Source: Sipunculus nudus
Taxonomy: Eukaryota > Annelida > Sipuncula > Golfingiida > Sipunculidae
Length of the DNA: 64,000 nucleotides
Direction: 5' to 3'
Assembly (NCBI GenBank): GCA_026874595.1
Contig: CM049312.1
Coordinates: forward strand, 55,741,429-55,805,428
Part shown: positions 57,801 through 63,840 of the stretch, in pieces
Layout of the letters: each line of letters begins with the position of its first letter
How positions within the stretch are numbered: position 1 is the stretch's first letter
Program-made: the position numbers and the translations under genes
The notes under the pieces: generated by a model
Seen by the model: the letters and a program-made list of their open reading frames with translations, nothing else
The model's database searches: none
What the model was told of the DNA's origin: nothing

Positions 57801-59679
57801 AGAATTTGAGATCAGGCATTGTTTGCCCTGTTTTATGTTGTTAATTTGTTATATTTCAACTTTATACATTTCATAAAAAAATACATATATATTTAATAAT
57901 ATATATTATACAAAAAAAAACAGATTCAATTGAACAAATGTGTAAACTACTGAAATGTCAACAGTTAATCAAAAAGCCAACTAATGATCATGGTAATAGT
58001 ACAGATCATTTGTTCACAAACTGCTCACATGCTTAAGTTTCAACATTAGGAAACACATGGTCAGGTCACAAAATATTTGCAACAATTTCTTGCTCATCAG
58101 TACAAACCAATCATATAAACCAACCATGGCCTTTATCACCTCTGCCTCTTACACTTGATCTCCATTTGATATTATTTAAGATTTTTACCTTCAAGGTCAA
58201 CTTCAGCTGAGCACAATGACCTATGGGTCCCTTGTTTTTAATTCAGAATTATGATCGGGTCACATGTGAACTGCTGGGCCCTCATTTTTGGTTGACCTCT
58301 GACCTTTTCTCTCTGCCCAGCGTCCATTTGTTGGTCTGTTTCCATCCAAAAACCCACATATCTTGGGAACCATCTGACCAATCAAGCTAAAAATTTTGCA
58401 CAAATTTAGCCCTTGGATAGCTTTATAACATACACTAAAAATGGTGGTGCCACCTGCAACCACTTTTGCACAGCATCCATCTGTTCATCTGCCATGGGAT
58501 AAAATCACTCATATCTCTGCATTGGTTGGACGGTCCATCTGAAATTTTGCATGTGTATACATTCTGGACAGCTTTCTTGATTTTATGACAGGTGGCGCCA
58601 CTTACATTCACGTTTACGCTGCAGACATCCAAGCTCGTATCTCAGGAACTGTTTGACCGATTGGGCCAAAATGTTGCATATGTATAGATCTCACATAGCT
58701 CTTTATCATATGCAAAACTGGTGGCGCCACCTGCAACCATTTTTGCACAGCATCCGTCTGTTTGTCTGTTGTGGGATAAAACCACTCATATCTTAGTTGT
58801 GGTTTGACTCATATGCCTAAAATTTTGCATGTTTATACATCTTGGATAGCTTTCTCAATTTTGTGGCAGGTGGCGCCACCAACAGTTATGTTTATGCTGC
58901 AGACATTCAAACTTATATCTCAGGACTGGTTTGACATATCCCCCTGAAATTTTGTATGTGTATAGATCTCACATAGTTCTTAATCATACACAATATTGGT
59001 GGGGCCACCTGCCACCATTTTTGCACAGCGTCCTTCTGTTTGTCTGCTGTGGGATAAAATCACTCATATATAAGTAGGGGTTTGACTTTCTGCATATTTA
59101 TATATATATTAATATATTTAACTTGGACAGCTTTCTGGATTTTGTGGCAGGTGGTGCCACTTACATACAGATTTTGGCTGCAGACATCCATGCTAATATG
59201 CAACACACCTCACTTTATTTCCCCTTGCCACTCAATCCATGCCTCACTCCACCCGTCCCTCTCTGATTTTGGCGAGACACATAGTCGCTTGTCAACTACC
59301 CGTATTCTAGTTATGGAAACAAGTAAGATATCATATTTTTAACTTTCATTTTACATAGAGTCAATGACTTAAATCTATAGTTTTATTTCAAGTGTTGAGG
59401 AAAGATTGTGAAATAAAAGTAAAATTTAGTAAGTAAAATTAAGTGCAATGGTTTACTAAACTTTGTTTAAAAAATTTGTTTAATATCTTGTTTTATCTTC
59501 CTATGTTGTAGCATCACTGTAAGCACTGTGGGAAAATCTTCTGTTCTGACTGCCTGACGAAAAATGTAAACAGTGGCCCCCATTTACGGCCCTCAAAGGT
59601 TTGTGATGTTTGTCATACCATATTGGTGCAAGACGCAACGCCATATTTTAGCACAGAGCCACCAATCACACCAGACTAA
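17516..59679 (+). CDS. RABEP1: Rabaptin (Rab GTPase-binding effector protein 1-like) with C-terminal FYVE finger, 22 coding exons
   Basis: Rabaptin-5 is a coiled-coil effector on early endosomes that binds active Rab5 and Rab4 and partners the exchange factor Rabex-5. The joined exons (listed separately) give 2811 nt and 936 residues; human RABEP1 is 862. Near-identical stretches to the vertebrate protein include DLEMYVAVLNTQK (exon 8), NDQFLESQRL (exon 9), KPCDMCNNYE (exon 14) and VQRDFVKLSQSLQ (exon 20). Domain order: N-terminal coiled coils 18-400, acidic and serine-rich hinge 399-490, CDMC at 544-547, coiled coils 550-850 with the Rab5-binding-type segment in exons 18-21, then a FYVE finger 859-915 with all eight Cys. 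Vertebrate rabaptin ends without FYVE; some invertebrate homologues are known to carry one. The GGA-binding FGPLV of vertebrates is not seen in the hinge. Every junction is GT/AG with consistent phase. The first exon is the least certain part. Confidence 0.93.
18749..18810. repeat. TA microsatellite
   Basis: About 30 uninterrupted TA repeats inside the inverted-repeat-bounded element. Confidence 0.97.
19218..19505. repeat. Nested tandem duplication in intron 1
   Basis: Two adjacent copies of a 70-bp unit (19288-19357 and 19358-19427; TATATGTCTGTTTGTGTG...GCATGGGTACCTTG) are flanked by two copies of another unit (TTTATTCAAT...CACGTATTAT...ATTATATTATGCAACTC) at about 19228 and 19445. Confidence 0.8.
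20526..21630. mobile_element. Foldback-type element built of palindromic GACCAATCGG modules
   Basis: The outer 30 bases match as inverted repeats (20526-20555 against 21601-21630, 27 of 30). Both ends continue as arrays of self-complementary modules: 20554-20568 and 20577-20591 form a perfect 15-bp stem with an 8-base loop. The right end carries a second stem, GGTCTGGACCAATT with AATTGGTCCAGACC. The middle is AT-rich and non-coding. Confidence 0.8.
23811..24800 (+). mobile_element. Helentron/HINE-like non-autonomous element (family F2), copy 1
   Basis: It starts GTATTCCCGGACAAAGTCGG and GGGATACTATG and ends TGTCTGGGGATACTATGG, then TACCTGCGGTGCC (imperfect stem) and AAGAAATATCTAG before T. 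Internal units of about 329 bp share GGTGGCGCCACCT and the block GTCATGACCTT...GTGGCCTTGACCTTGAATATTGCCATATATGG. It matches the copy at 39379-41983 in its first 600 bp and last 50 bp. Confidence 0.75.
27640..27910 (+). mobile_element. tRNA-derived SINE, copy A
   Basis: A box-A-like start (TGTGGTTCAGGGATACAGCAC) and box-B-like GAGTTCAAATCCC lie at tRNA-like spacing. The body has GGTCAGCCTCCACCCAGGG and a tail CCTGGTTAACATCAG shared in part with the copies at 34538, 45319 and 54165. Confidence 0.75.
29341..29478 (+). CDS. RABEP1: Rabaptin exon 2 (residues 18-63)
   Basis: Acceptor GTCATTGCAG, donor GTGAAA, phase 1 to 1. It encodes QEREFGQKRARFKDLF, matching the vertebrate QEFNQKRAKFKELY block at the start of the coiled coil. 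Confidence 0.93.
30783..31080 (+). mobile_element. F1-headed repeat, variant subfamily
   Basis: It has the F1 hairpin head (TTTTAGCTTAGCTGACTG and AGTCATCTGAGCTATAG) and a CTGTCTGT run. After 30905 it diverges to a body with GGTGGCGCCACCTGGCTG, so it is a different subfamily or a chimera with the F2-like module. Confidence 0.75.
34538..34800 (+). mobile_element. tRNA-derived SINE, copy B
   Basis: GGCTTCTGTGGTCTTAGGG, then TACAGCACAGGACTCAAAACC and box-B-like GAGTTCAAATCTCAGCC. It is the best-preserved head of the family and matches the reverse complement of the copy at 54165-54455. Confidence 0.85.
35341..35544 (+). CDS. RABEP1: Rabaptin exon 3 (residues 64-131)
   Basis: Acceptor TGTTTTACAG, donor GTGACC, phase 1 to 1. 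It encodes coiled coil ending HQEEVASLHSIMK, matching vertebrate REEVASLQAIMK. Confidence 0.95.
35545..38749 (+). other. Intron 3
   Basis: Mostly occupied by a non-autonomous DNA element at 36451-37973. The rest is unassigned. Confidence 0.7.
36451..37973. mobile_element. Non-autonomous DNA transposon with 27-bp TIRs and CGACAC subterminal repeats
   Basis: 36451-36477 (AAGGGGTGAACCCACCAAAG and CCGACAC) pairs with the reverse complement of 37947-37973 at 24 of 27 positions. Both subterminal zones (36470-36740, 37790-37950) are crowded with CGACAC/GTGTCG hexamers, GC-rich compared with the AT-rich core. No transposase frame is present. Confidence 0.8.
38750..38876 (+). CDS. RABEP1: Rabaptin exon 4 (residues 132-173)
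   Basis: Acceptor TGATTACAG, donor GTCAGT, phase 1 to 2. It encodes AAKYEQERQRLVKANEQMEQ, a charged coiled coil aligned with the vertebrate HQRLEQER region. Confidence 0.93.
39104..39284. mobile_element. TA-flanked MITE (TACAGT termini)
   Basis: The left end TACAGTAGAACATATCTGAA and the right end CATAGGTTTCACTGTA are inverted repeats that continue into ACCACCT/AGGTGGT. TA on both sides fits a Tc1/mariner-type target duplication. About 181 bp. Relatives occur at 51992-52135 and, as a half copy, at 48575-48739. Confidence 0.7.
39960..41830. repeat. Tandem array, about six units of ~288 bp, rich in AGGTCA half-sites
   Basis: The landmark TCTTTCATCTTGCACATATAG recurs at about 40413, 40701, 40988, 41277 and 41564. 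Each unit carries GAGGTCAAAGGTCAAGGTCA and a second GAGGTCACAAGGTCAAAGGT block. AGGTCAAAGGTCA is perfect at 40182, 40324, 40613, 40900, 41188 and 41765. Confidence 0.92.
41918..41933. repeat. Poly-G tract
   Basis: A run of about 16 G just before the F2 3' terminus; prone to assembly and sequencing length errors. Confidence 0.9.
42113..42218 (+). CDS. RABEP1: Rabaptin exon 5 (residues 174-209)
   Basis: Acceptor TTTTAATAG, donor GTAAGC, phase 2 to 0. It encodes SEAENLEESMKK, matching the vertebrate EENLENEMKK just before AQEDAE. Confidence 0.94.
43166..43282 (+). CDS. RABEP1: Rabaptin exon 6 (residues 210-248)
   Basis: Acceptor GTATTACAG, donor GTACAA, phase 0 to 0. It encodes AQEDAEVLKSVVLPLEEEI, near-identical to the vertebrate AQEDAEKLRSVVMPMEKEI. 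Confidence 0.97.
44018..44074 (+). CDS. RABEP1: Rabaptin exon 7 (residues 249-267)
   Basis: A 57-nt exon, acceptor TTTGTTTGTAG, donor GTGAGT, phase 0 to 0, encoding LHPEGVEEKKLSASEVDEK. It has no clear vertebrate counterpart and could be skipped without a frame change. Confidence 0.8.
44666..44801 (+). CDS. RABEP1: Rabaptin exon 8 (residues 268-312)
   Basis: Acceptor TTTTTTTTAG, donor GTATGT, phase 0 to 1. It encodes RTDLEMYVAVLNTQKNVLQE, nearly identical to vertebrate rabaptin: the strongest single anchor for the gene identity. Confidence 0.98.
44846..45010 (+). pseudogene. Two decayed tandem copies of the 3' half of exon 8
   Basis: 44850-44905 (TACCCTGAAAAATGTGC then ACAGGAAGATGCTGGTAAAT) and 44956-45003 (ACCAGAAGAATGTTCT, a gap, then CCTCAGTTTCATGAAAGT) parallel exon 8 from ACCCAGAAAAATGTTCTCC to CTTCATGAAGGTATG. 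Spacing is about 107 bp per unit. Both carry gaps or stops and the second has lost its middle; no sign of use as exons. Confidence 0.7.
45147..45305 (+). CDS. RABEP1: Rabaptin exon 9 (residues 313-365)
   Basis: Acceptor CCTTTTTAG, donor GTAAGT, phase 1 to 1. It encodes TWQMANDQFLESQRL, matching vertebrate TWQKANDQFLESQRL. Confidence 0.97.
45319..45605 (+). mobile_element. tRNA-derived SINE, copy C, directly after exon 9
   Basis: CTGGTCTACGGGTACTCAAAACC heads a body with CAGCAGCCATGTTCACTCAC and a tail GCAGGCCTGGTTAATAC. It starts only about 14 bp after the exon 9 splice donor. The box B is degenerate (GTGATCAAAGCTC). Confidence 0.75.
46313..46411 (+). CDS. RABEP1: Rabaptin exon 10 (residues 366-398)
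   Basis: Acceptor GTTCAACAG, donor GTCAGT, phase 1 to 1. It encodes ELKKKDAEREAQEK..., a Glu/Gln/Lys-rich coiled coil starting like the vertebrate EELKKKDQED. Confidence 0.93.
46763..46827 (+). CDS. RABEP1: Rabaptin exon 11 (residues 399-420, hinge)
   Basis: Acceptor TTGAATTCCAG, donor GTAAGT, phase 1 to 0. It encodes the Ser/Pro-rich start of the hinge, DAENRDVSHSPSPSLDLIG. Assigned by phase and position. Confidence 0.85.
47203..47413 (+). CDS. RABEP1: Rabaptin exon 12 (residues 421-490, hinge)
   Basis: Acceptor TTCTTCTGTAG, donor GTAACC, phase 0 to 1. An acidic, Ser-rich hinge with LLDLD at 451-455, a clathrin-box pattern. It ends GLTEAQQRAIT, like the vertebrate MLTKDQERAIK. Confidence 0.93.
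47582..47601. repeat. GATAA pentanucleotide microsatellite
   Basis: Four AGATA/GATAA repeats in intron 12; short and simple. Confidence 0.8.
47850..47974 (+). CDS. RABEP1: Rabaptin exon 13 (residues 491-532)
   Basis: Acceptor TGAATACAG, donor GTGAGA, phase 1 to 0. It encodes KRLVSEKEWQMLQHE, matching vertebrate YRLVSETEWNLLQKE. Confidence 0.96.
48314..48535 (+). CDS. RABEP1: Rabaptin exon 14 (residues 533-606)
   Basis: Acceptor TTGATTTACAG, donor GTACAT, phase 0 to 0. It encodes EKLGKPCDMCNNYESQLQ, the conserved CDMC block of the family (C544, C547), then coiled coil. Confidence 0.98.
48575..48739. mobile_element. Partial TACAGT-type MITE
   Basis: The right end AGCAAGATTTCACTGTATAT matches the right ends of the elements at 39104 and 51992. 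The body has repeated GTGGTTGT motifs. The left terminus is not seen. Confidence 0.5.
48740..51166 (+). other. Remainder of intron 14
   Basis: AT-rich. It includes a 127-bp inverted-repeat element at 50027-50153. No coding sequence fits the gap: exon 14 joins exon 15 smoothly when compared with the vertebrate protein. Confidence 0.65.
50027..50153. repeat. Small inverted-repeat element (ACCAGGGCTGGCAC)
   Basis: 50027-50044 (ACCAGGGCTGGCACAGGG) and 50136-50153 (CCCTATGCCAGCCCTGGT) are reverse complements at 17 of 18 positions, enclosing about 90 bp. Confidence 0.65.
51167..51265 (+). CDS. RABEP1: Rabaptin exon 15 (residues 607-639)
   Basis: Acceptor TATTTTCAG, donor GTCAGT, phase 0 to 0. Coiled coil LEESEKYTQELRQQFVQSQ, aligned with the vertebrate ASEILLEELQQGLSQ region. 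Confidence 0.92.
51616..51654 (+). CDS. RABEP1: Rabaptin exon 16 (39 nt, residues 640-652)
   Basis: A very short exon, acceptor TATTTTTAG, donor GTGAGA, phase 0 to 0, encoding KTLTENREEVQKE, matching the vertebrate LMQSREQVSEE. Confidence 0.9.
51992..52135. mobile_element. TACAGT-type MITE in intron 16
   Basis: The left end TACAGTCAAACTTGCCTAACG and the right end TTTCAGGGTTTTACTGT are inverted repeats with GTGACCACC/GGTGGTCGT subterminal blocks. About 144 bp; non-coding. Confidence 0.65.
52246..52347 (+). CDS. RABEP1: Rabaptin exon 17 (residues 653-686)
   Basis: Acceptor AATTTCCAG, donor GTATGT, phase 0 to 0. It encodes LTRLQEENENLVGKHSKH, matching vertebrate LVRLQKDNDSLQGKHSLH. Confidence 0.97.
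52554..52743 (+). CDS. RABEP1: Rabaptin exon 18 (residues 687-749)
   Basis: Acceptor TTTATCAG, donor GTAGGT, phase 0 to 1. It encodes LRYREDIISAKVAKEHIEEN and ILFLKAQ, matching vertebrate LKYREDIINVRTAADHVEEK and ILFLKEQ. The 3' end is the first unit of a 45-bp tandem repeat that copies the donor, so longer versions of this exon ending at 52788, 52878 or 52923 keep the same phase. Confidence 0.95.
52716..53054 (+). repeat. 45-bp minisatellite duplicating the exon 18 end and splice donor
   Basis: AACTCACCTG recurs at 52721, 52766, 52811, 52856 and 52901, exactly 45 bp apart. Worn units follow to about 53054. Each unit reads as 15 codons (EITHLQEQLGRSLTW and variants), and the frame stays open to a stop at 52944-52946. 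GT donors in the same register are kept after 52743, 52788, 52878 and 52923; in unit 3 the position reads CT instead of GT. Confidence 0.95.
53310..54010 (+). pseudogene. Penelope-like retroelement remnant (RT C-terminus and GIY-YIG region)
   Basis: The frame 53174-53596 contains SIYRKATYTDQYLKLASHHP and LEHKHSVVLTLF...HIRQALRANSYTDW, as in proteins with a Penelope-type reverse-transcriptase C-terminus. After a frame break near 53600, LPYIKNTSEKLQRIF, VYDIQCGDCGKHYIGETACL and YEHQRDTGH resemble the linker and GIY-YIG nuclease region. Frameshifts and internal stops are present, and the main RT domain is absent. It sits in intron 18 in the same orientation as the gene. Confidence 0.8.
54165..54455 (-). 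mobile_element. tRNA-derived SINE, copy D (minus strand)
   Basis: The reverse complement reads GGCTTCTGTGGCTCAGGGGT, then ACAGCACAAGACTCAAAGCCC and GAGTTAGAATCTCAGCC, matching copy B at 34538. The 3' part includes GGGCCTGCAGGAGTGATAC. Confidence 0.85.
54752..54918 (+). CDS. RABEP1: Rabaptin exon 19 (residues 750-805)
   Basis: Acceptor TTTATATCCAG, donor GTAAGT, phase 1 to 0. Coiled coil ALLQSVKSELEHQHELKTDA, aligned with vertebrate SSLKAELERIKVEKGQ. Confidence 0.94.
55330..55446 (+). CDS. RABEP1: Rabaptin exon 20 (residues 806-844)
   Basis: Acceptor TGTTTGTAG, donor GTTAGT, phase 0 to 0. It encodes NSEAVQRDFVKLSQSLQ, matching vertebrate VSEQVQRDFVKLSQTLQ in the Rab5-binding C-terminus. Confidence 0.98.
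55716..55826 (+). CDS. RABEP1: Rabaptin exon 21 (residues 845-881, first half of FYVE)
   Basis: Acceptor CTGCTTATAG, donor GTACGT, phase 0 to 0. It opens IQLEKIRAAE (vertebrate VQLERIRQAD), then departs into WQHEEDVEDCNNCRQAFSV and TRRK: the WxxD-like start and first zinc-binding CxxC (C868, C871) of a FYVE finger. Confidence 0.97.
56345..57075 (+). mobile_element. Hairpin-headed repeat (family F1), copy e
   Basis: It has the same head hairpin and CCGTC run as copies a and b and the same body as copy b through to GAGGCTCTATTG. A short F2-head-like fragment (ACTATGTTTTCAG...GCCGCCGCCGCCGCATA) lies immediately upstream at 56272-56306. Confidence 0.85.
57098..57226 (+). other. Candidate alternative last exon of rabaptin
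   Basis: After a plausible acceptor (TTGCTTTAATTACAG), a frame in phase with exon 21 runs ITDAGSHSRSLEVSCARVSD... for 42 codons to TAA at 57224-57226. A GT at 57196 would end a 98-nt exon that breaks the frame, so it can only be a terminal exon. It would remove the second half of the FYVE finger. No homology supports it. Confidence 0.25.
58203..58240 (+). repeat. F1-type 3' terminus in intron 21
   Basis: TTCAGCTGAGCACAATGACC and TATGGGTCCCTTGTTTTT, a mutated version of the ends at 12358 and 12908. Confidence 0.65.
58290..59190. repeat. Three-unit tandem repeat, ~277 bp per unit
   Basis: Each unit has GGTGGCGCCACCTGCAACCA (or a close variant), TTTTGCACAGCGTCC, TGTGGGATAAAATCACTCAT, then CAGGTGGCGCCAC and GCTGCAGACATCCA. 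The landmark recurs near 58443, 58721 and 58997. Confidence 0.88.
59512..59679 (+). CDS. RABEP1: Rabaptin exon 22 (residues 882-936, second half of FYVE and stop)
   Basis: Acceptor CTATGTTGTAG, phase 0. It opens HHCKHCGKIFCSDC, completing the RRKHHC signature, then KVCDVC. Zinc ligands are C884, C887, C892, C895, C912 and C915. It ends FSTEPPITPD and TAA. Confidence 0.98.
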   Translation, partial: HHCKHCGKIFCSDCLTKNVNSGPHLRPSKVCDVCHTILVQDATPYFSTEPPITPD

Positions 59680-60840
59680 CGGGAGCCATAACCAACATCA
59701 TCAGAGTATACTTTTATTTATTAACATAGTGATATATTTATAGATATGATGTTATCTTTTGTTTGATGTTGAGATAAATCTGTTCATTCATTGTGCAACA
59801 GTTACAAACTGTACAATTTATAACAGTTAATCCTACAGATTTAGATATCAAGGGTCAAGGTCATTCAGTCTGTTCATTGAAGGTCAAGGTCATTCAGTCA
59901 TTAGATTAGGTCAAGGTCATATGCTATGATTTTATCTTGACACCATGGTCAAGGTCTGTATATTATGATTTTAAAAGTCTATCAAAGTGTAATATATGTT
60001 CAAATGGCATTTTACTTTATCTCTTAATTTATGGTTGCCAGTATTAACAGATTAATATATTGTTGTTGTAATATTATATTTGACTTTCCTCCCATGTGTT
60101 TCTCCTGTACAGTAATTCATCAATTTCTTGATTTAACAAGAACAATTTTATGACCAGTTCCAACATTGTTCTAGACATGCATGTAAATTCATATAATTCT
60201 TGGGTACACCAGTCACTCATATCTTTGCATTTTGATACCTATTTCTGCATTGAATAGTTATAGATGTCGGACATATTACAATATTAAAAGAAATGGTCTT
60301 CACTGAAGTCATCTCAGGTAATACTTAATTTCTTAAATGAAACATACAGGTGATGTCACGCATTACTTCCATAAACCTGGGAAAGCTATTTAAAAGAATA
60401 GTATTATGATACAATAATCTTTCATATTGTCAATTTAAAAAGTGGAAATATTTTGTCATTATGTAACATCCTATATGATCTTTATACCAGTACTCCAGTG
60501 TGTCCCAGATAAACATTTTTTCCTGTATGCATTTGCATTGCCTTCTGTGCTGTCAGTTTATTCAGAATATTCAGACGATTCTGCAGGCTAAAAATTTTTT
60601 AATTTTGTATTCAAAATGTTTTTGTTTAGTTGATTATTGCATGGTTTCCACATGGTATCAGACACAAAAGAGTAAAAAAATTATAAAGAAAAAGATACAA
60701 TAAACGTCACAGAAATGGAGAGCCATTAATAATGTAGCACTCTCTGATAAACTTACAACAGAAGAGCAATATTTAATTTTGAGTTTCAATTTTAATTTTA
60801 ATTTCATTGAGACTGAATATGCAAGAACTCAATAAAATTA
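59680..60840 (+). other. Likely rabaptin 3' UTR and candidate poly(A) signals
   Basis: AATAAA occurs at 60699-60704 and 60831-60836; later ones near 61448 and 62437 are also possible. Near 59850-59950 the sequence CAAGGTCA recurs four or more times. The true transcript end is not fixed by sequence alone. Confidence 0.45.
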
Positions 60841-63840
60841 GACCCCATGACTAATTCTGACTCCTCAGTATTTAATACATGCATCATCTGGTGTACAAAT
60901 TAGATTTTCTGAGTTCAACCTACCTTTTCAATGCTTGTGCGTGTAACTTAAACAAACACACACTGTACGTCTGCTGTCATGTTATGTATTTCCTTCATGT
61001 AGTGTGCAATTTTAAACTTTCTGTCAAAAGTAGTGACTGTGTTATGATGTCATGGTTTCATGTTAGGTCCTACTACTCTAGTGTTTCCTGGGCCAGCCAG
61101 CCCTTTACTAAGAAGTACTGTCTGGTTCACCTTGGAGAAATTCAACCATGCTTATCTTACAGATGGCATCCTGTATCCTGACAGATATTGAAAGAAACCT
61201 TGATTTTATGTTATTTATATTGTTGACTTATTGGTGTCAGCTGTAAAACACTATCCACCATGACTTGTCAATGTTGTCAGTATTGTATGGGACAATTTGA
61301 TATTAGAAACTCAGGCATGCACTGTACATTACAAGCACTCAACTGGCAGGCCTTAAACATGAATTACTACAACAACATTTCTTTTTTGATTACCACTGTA
61401 GCTTTTAATACTAACTATCTCAAATAATTTGCTGCTTTCTATCTTTGAAATAAACAGCATATAATTGCACTGAAACTGATACCACGAGAGATTGAAATAC
61501 ACACTTTTCCGGTAATATAGTTAAGTGTAAATATTTGTAATATTTGTATAAAATGTAATACAGGACACTTAATTCTGTTCTTTAGCAGACTTTTTTTTTG
61601 TTAGCAATTATATTCCACCCCTTTTGATCTCTTTAATGTATTTCACAGATGATTGTATGTTTCACCTCTTTTAGAGTGATTTCCTCATGTCATTGTTTAG
61701 TAAATACTTAACACTGAATTAATTAAGTGATAAATCATCTAAATAAGACCCCCCCTCCCCCTTTCACTCTGTGACCATATGCTTATCAGACCACACTCAC
61801 ACATTTCATATACAGTAAAGTGTCATTTATCCAAACAGCTTGACAGACAGGGGCTTTGCATAGATAAATGATCATTCAGATAAAAGATTTCGCAGGATTC
61901 CCCATGATTACTAAAACCTTTGCATTATCAGCTACTGACACACATGTGCAAATTTATTAACCCAGTCAAAAATAAACTGTGTCACTAACATTTTCATAAC
62001 TTTTTCTATTAATTTAATCAATCCATCATGTAAAATTAATTGAAATTATTAATTCGAATGACTTATCCCTGCAAATATATATATGCTTAGAATTAGACAG
62101 TTTTTTTACAAACCTTTTGAATATTTGTTCATTGTACAGATTTTGGAGAAATGATCATTTGTATGTTCTGATTTTTCAGTTTTGGTTGAACAATTTTTTG
62201 GATAAAGGGTGTTCGGATAAATGATGCTCTACTGTACATAACATATTAGCCAGGTACCCTCCCAATGTTAAATAAATTGTTGGTTACAGGGAAATGATGC
62301 ACCTACAGAAACTACTGTAAAGAAAATGTTGACTTTAATTATATTCCTAACAAATCATACACAAAACTTAGCTTAGACATGTCCACTTACATATGACTAC
62401 AACAGATATTTAATTAATTTAGTCTACTACTTGGAAATAAAGCTTTGTTTTACAGAACTCTGTCGGATTAATGTACTGTCAGATGTATTTTGCTATTATT
62501 TTAGTATTAGTAAAGATGGAGAGTGATTACATTTATCATATCATTTAATTAATAAAAATGAATACTAACAGACAGTAGCTCCTAAAAATGTTTATGATTA
62601 AATTTTATAATGGTTGAGTCATTAATTATATAATATTAATAGATCCCTATTTTTATTCTCTAACATCTTATACATATTTCCTTCCTTTGTATAATTAGTG
62701 CTGTAAATGGTAATTTATTGTTTAAAATTGATGTTATAAAATGAACATGTGTATCATTATAGACATGTAATCGGTATACGGTAAATAGAAATGTTAAATA
62801 TCTTAATCTTGTTAGCTTCTGTGAAGCACATGGATGTTGAGTTTCTGGTTGATGTAATTTAATATTAAGACAGTTTTGTCATCAGTAGGTAAAGTACATA
62901 TTGTTAATGCATTAATTATACTGGTACATAGTTGTTCCTCCCTGGGATCCATGTTGCTATAACTGTTGAAACATCATTGTGTTACTATCATCATATGAAT
63001 TTGTCCTATACCTCTGTGTTTTTAATGTTGTGAGTCACAAATATTGTGTAAAAGCCTGGGAGTTACAGCCAGTAGACATGTGTATTAATAGTGAGCATAA
63101 ATTGTTGTTTATCTAAGGTTACACACACACACTTACACATACAAATCAATCTTAAATTCTAGAGACCTACAGTTTCGACACACCTGATCTGTAAAATGAA
63201 ATCTGAAGCCAGGGTCTCATGTTGTAAAATTGTCTGTTGTAGGAGCCATACCATAAACATTGTTCAATAGCATGTATGTTGGAACCTGTCAGTTTTACAG
63301 TAAAGAAAAGATGGGAAGTGGTGTAAACGATGTGAGAGCATTTGGAACCAAGTTCCTTGAAAAACTTAGAAAGATCCATGATTGTAAGAAGGGCATATCA
63401 TGAAAGACCCTGTCACATAATAATAATAATGATACGATTGTCTCTGAACATTGACATATTCCTCCACCAAAGAAAACCATCCAGACTTGGTTAAAATTTG
63501 CTTCTGTTATCCAATGGGTTTCGCAGATGCTGTCATATTTATTTTCAATTTCAAGGATGCAAGTCAGTGCAGAGAAAAATCCCCAGTTTACAAGTGGTAA
63601 TCATAAATTCTGAGCAGTAGTGACTGCTCTTATCTTTTGGTTACCATGATGTAATTGTTCCATTAATACCATGGGTTCCAAACCCAGCATTTTTTGTTTG
63701 AATCATTATCATATCTTAAGTAGTGCCAATTCATGCTTTTGCTTCAATCCCGTCAGAGAAATCATTGAGTGTGAAATGTATCATTGAAAATGATTTAAAC
63801 TGTATTTTGTCCATATGCACCATTTAAAGAACTCAAGCAA
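60841..63840. other. Downstream flank, no supported gene
   Basis: AT-rich; contains the MITE at 61811-62236 and a short CA run near 63123. Open frames such as 60879-61181 show no domain. Confidence 0.5.
61811..62236. mobile_element. TA-flanked MITE with ATTTATCC termini
   Basis: 61811-61836 (TACAGTAAAGTGTCATTTAT, then CCAAAC) pairs with the reverse complement of 62211-62236 at 22 of 26 positions. TA flanks fit a Tc1/mariner or pogo-type element. 426 bp, non-coding. Confidence 0.8.

Larger units (their letters stand above)
55827..59511 (+). other. Intron 21 (3.7 kb), splitting the FYVE finger
   Basis: It holds an F1 copy (56345-57075), a candidate alternative terminal exon (57098-57226), an F1-type 3' end (58204) and a three-unit tandem repeat (58290-59190). 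It cuts the domain between RRK and HHC. Confidence 0.85.

Noticed and set aside
60879-61181. 100-codon frame downstream of rabaptin
   Set aside because: Cys/Tyr/Leu-rich, no recognisable domain, lies in the 3' flank.
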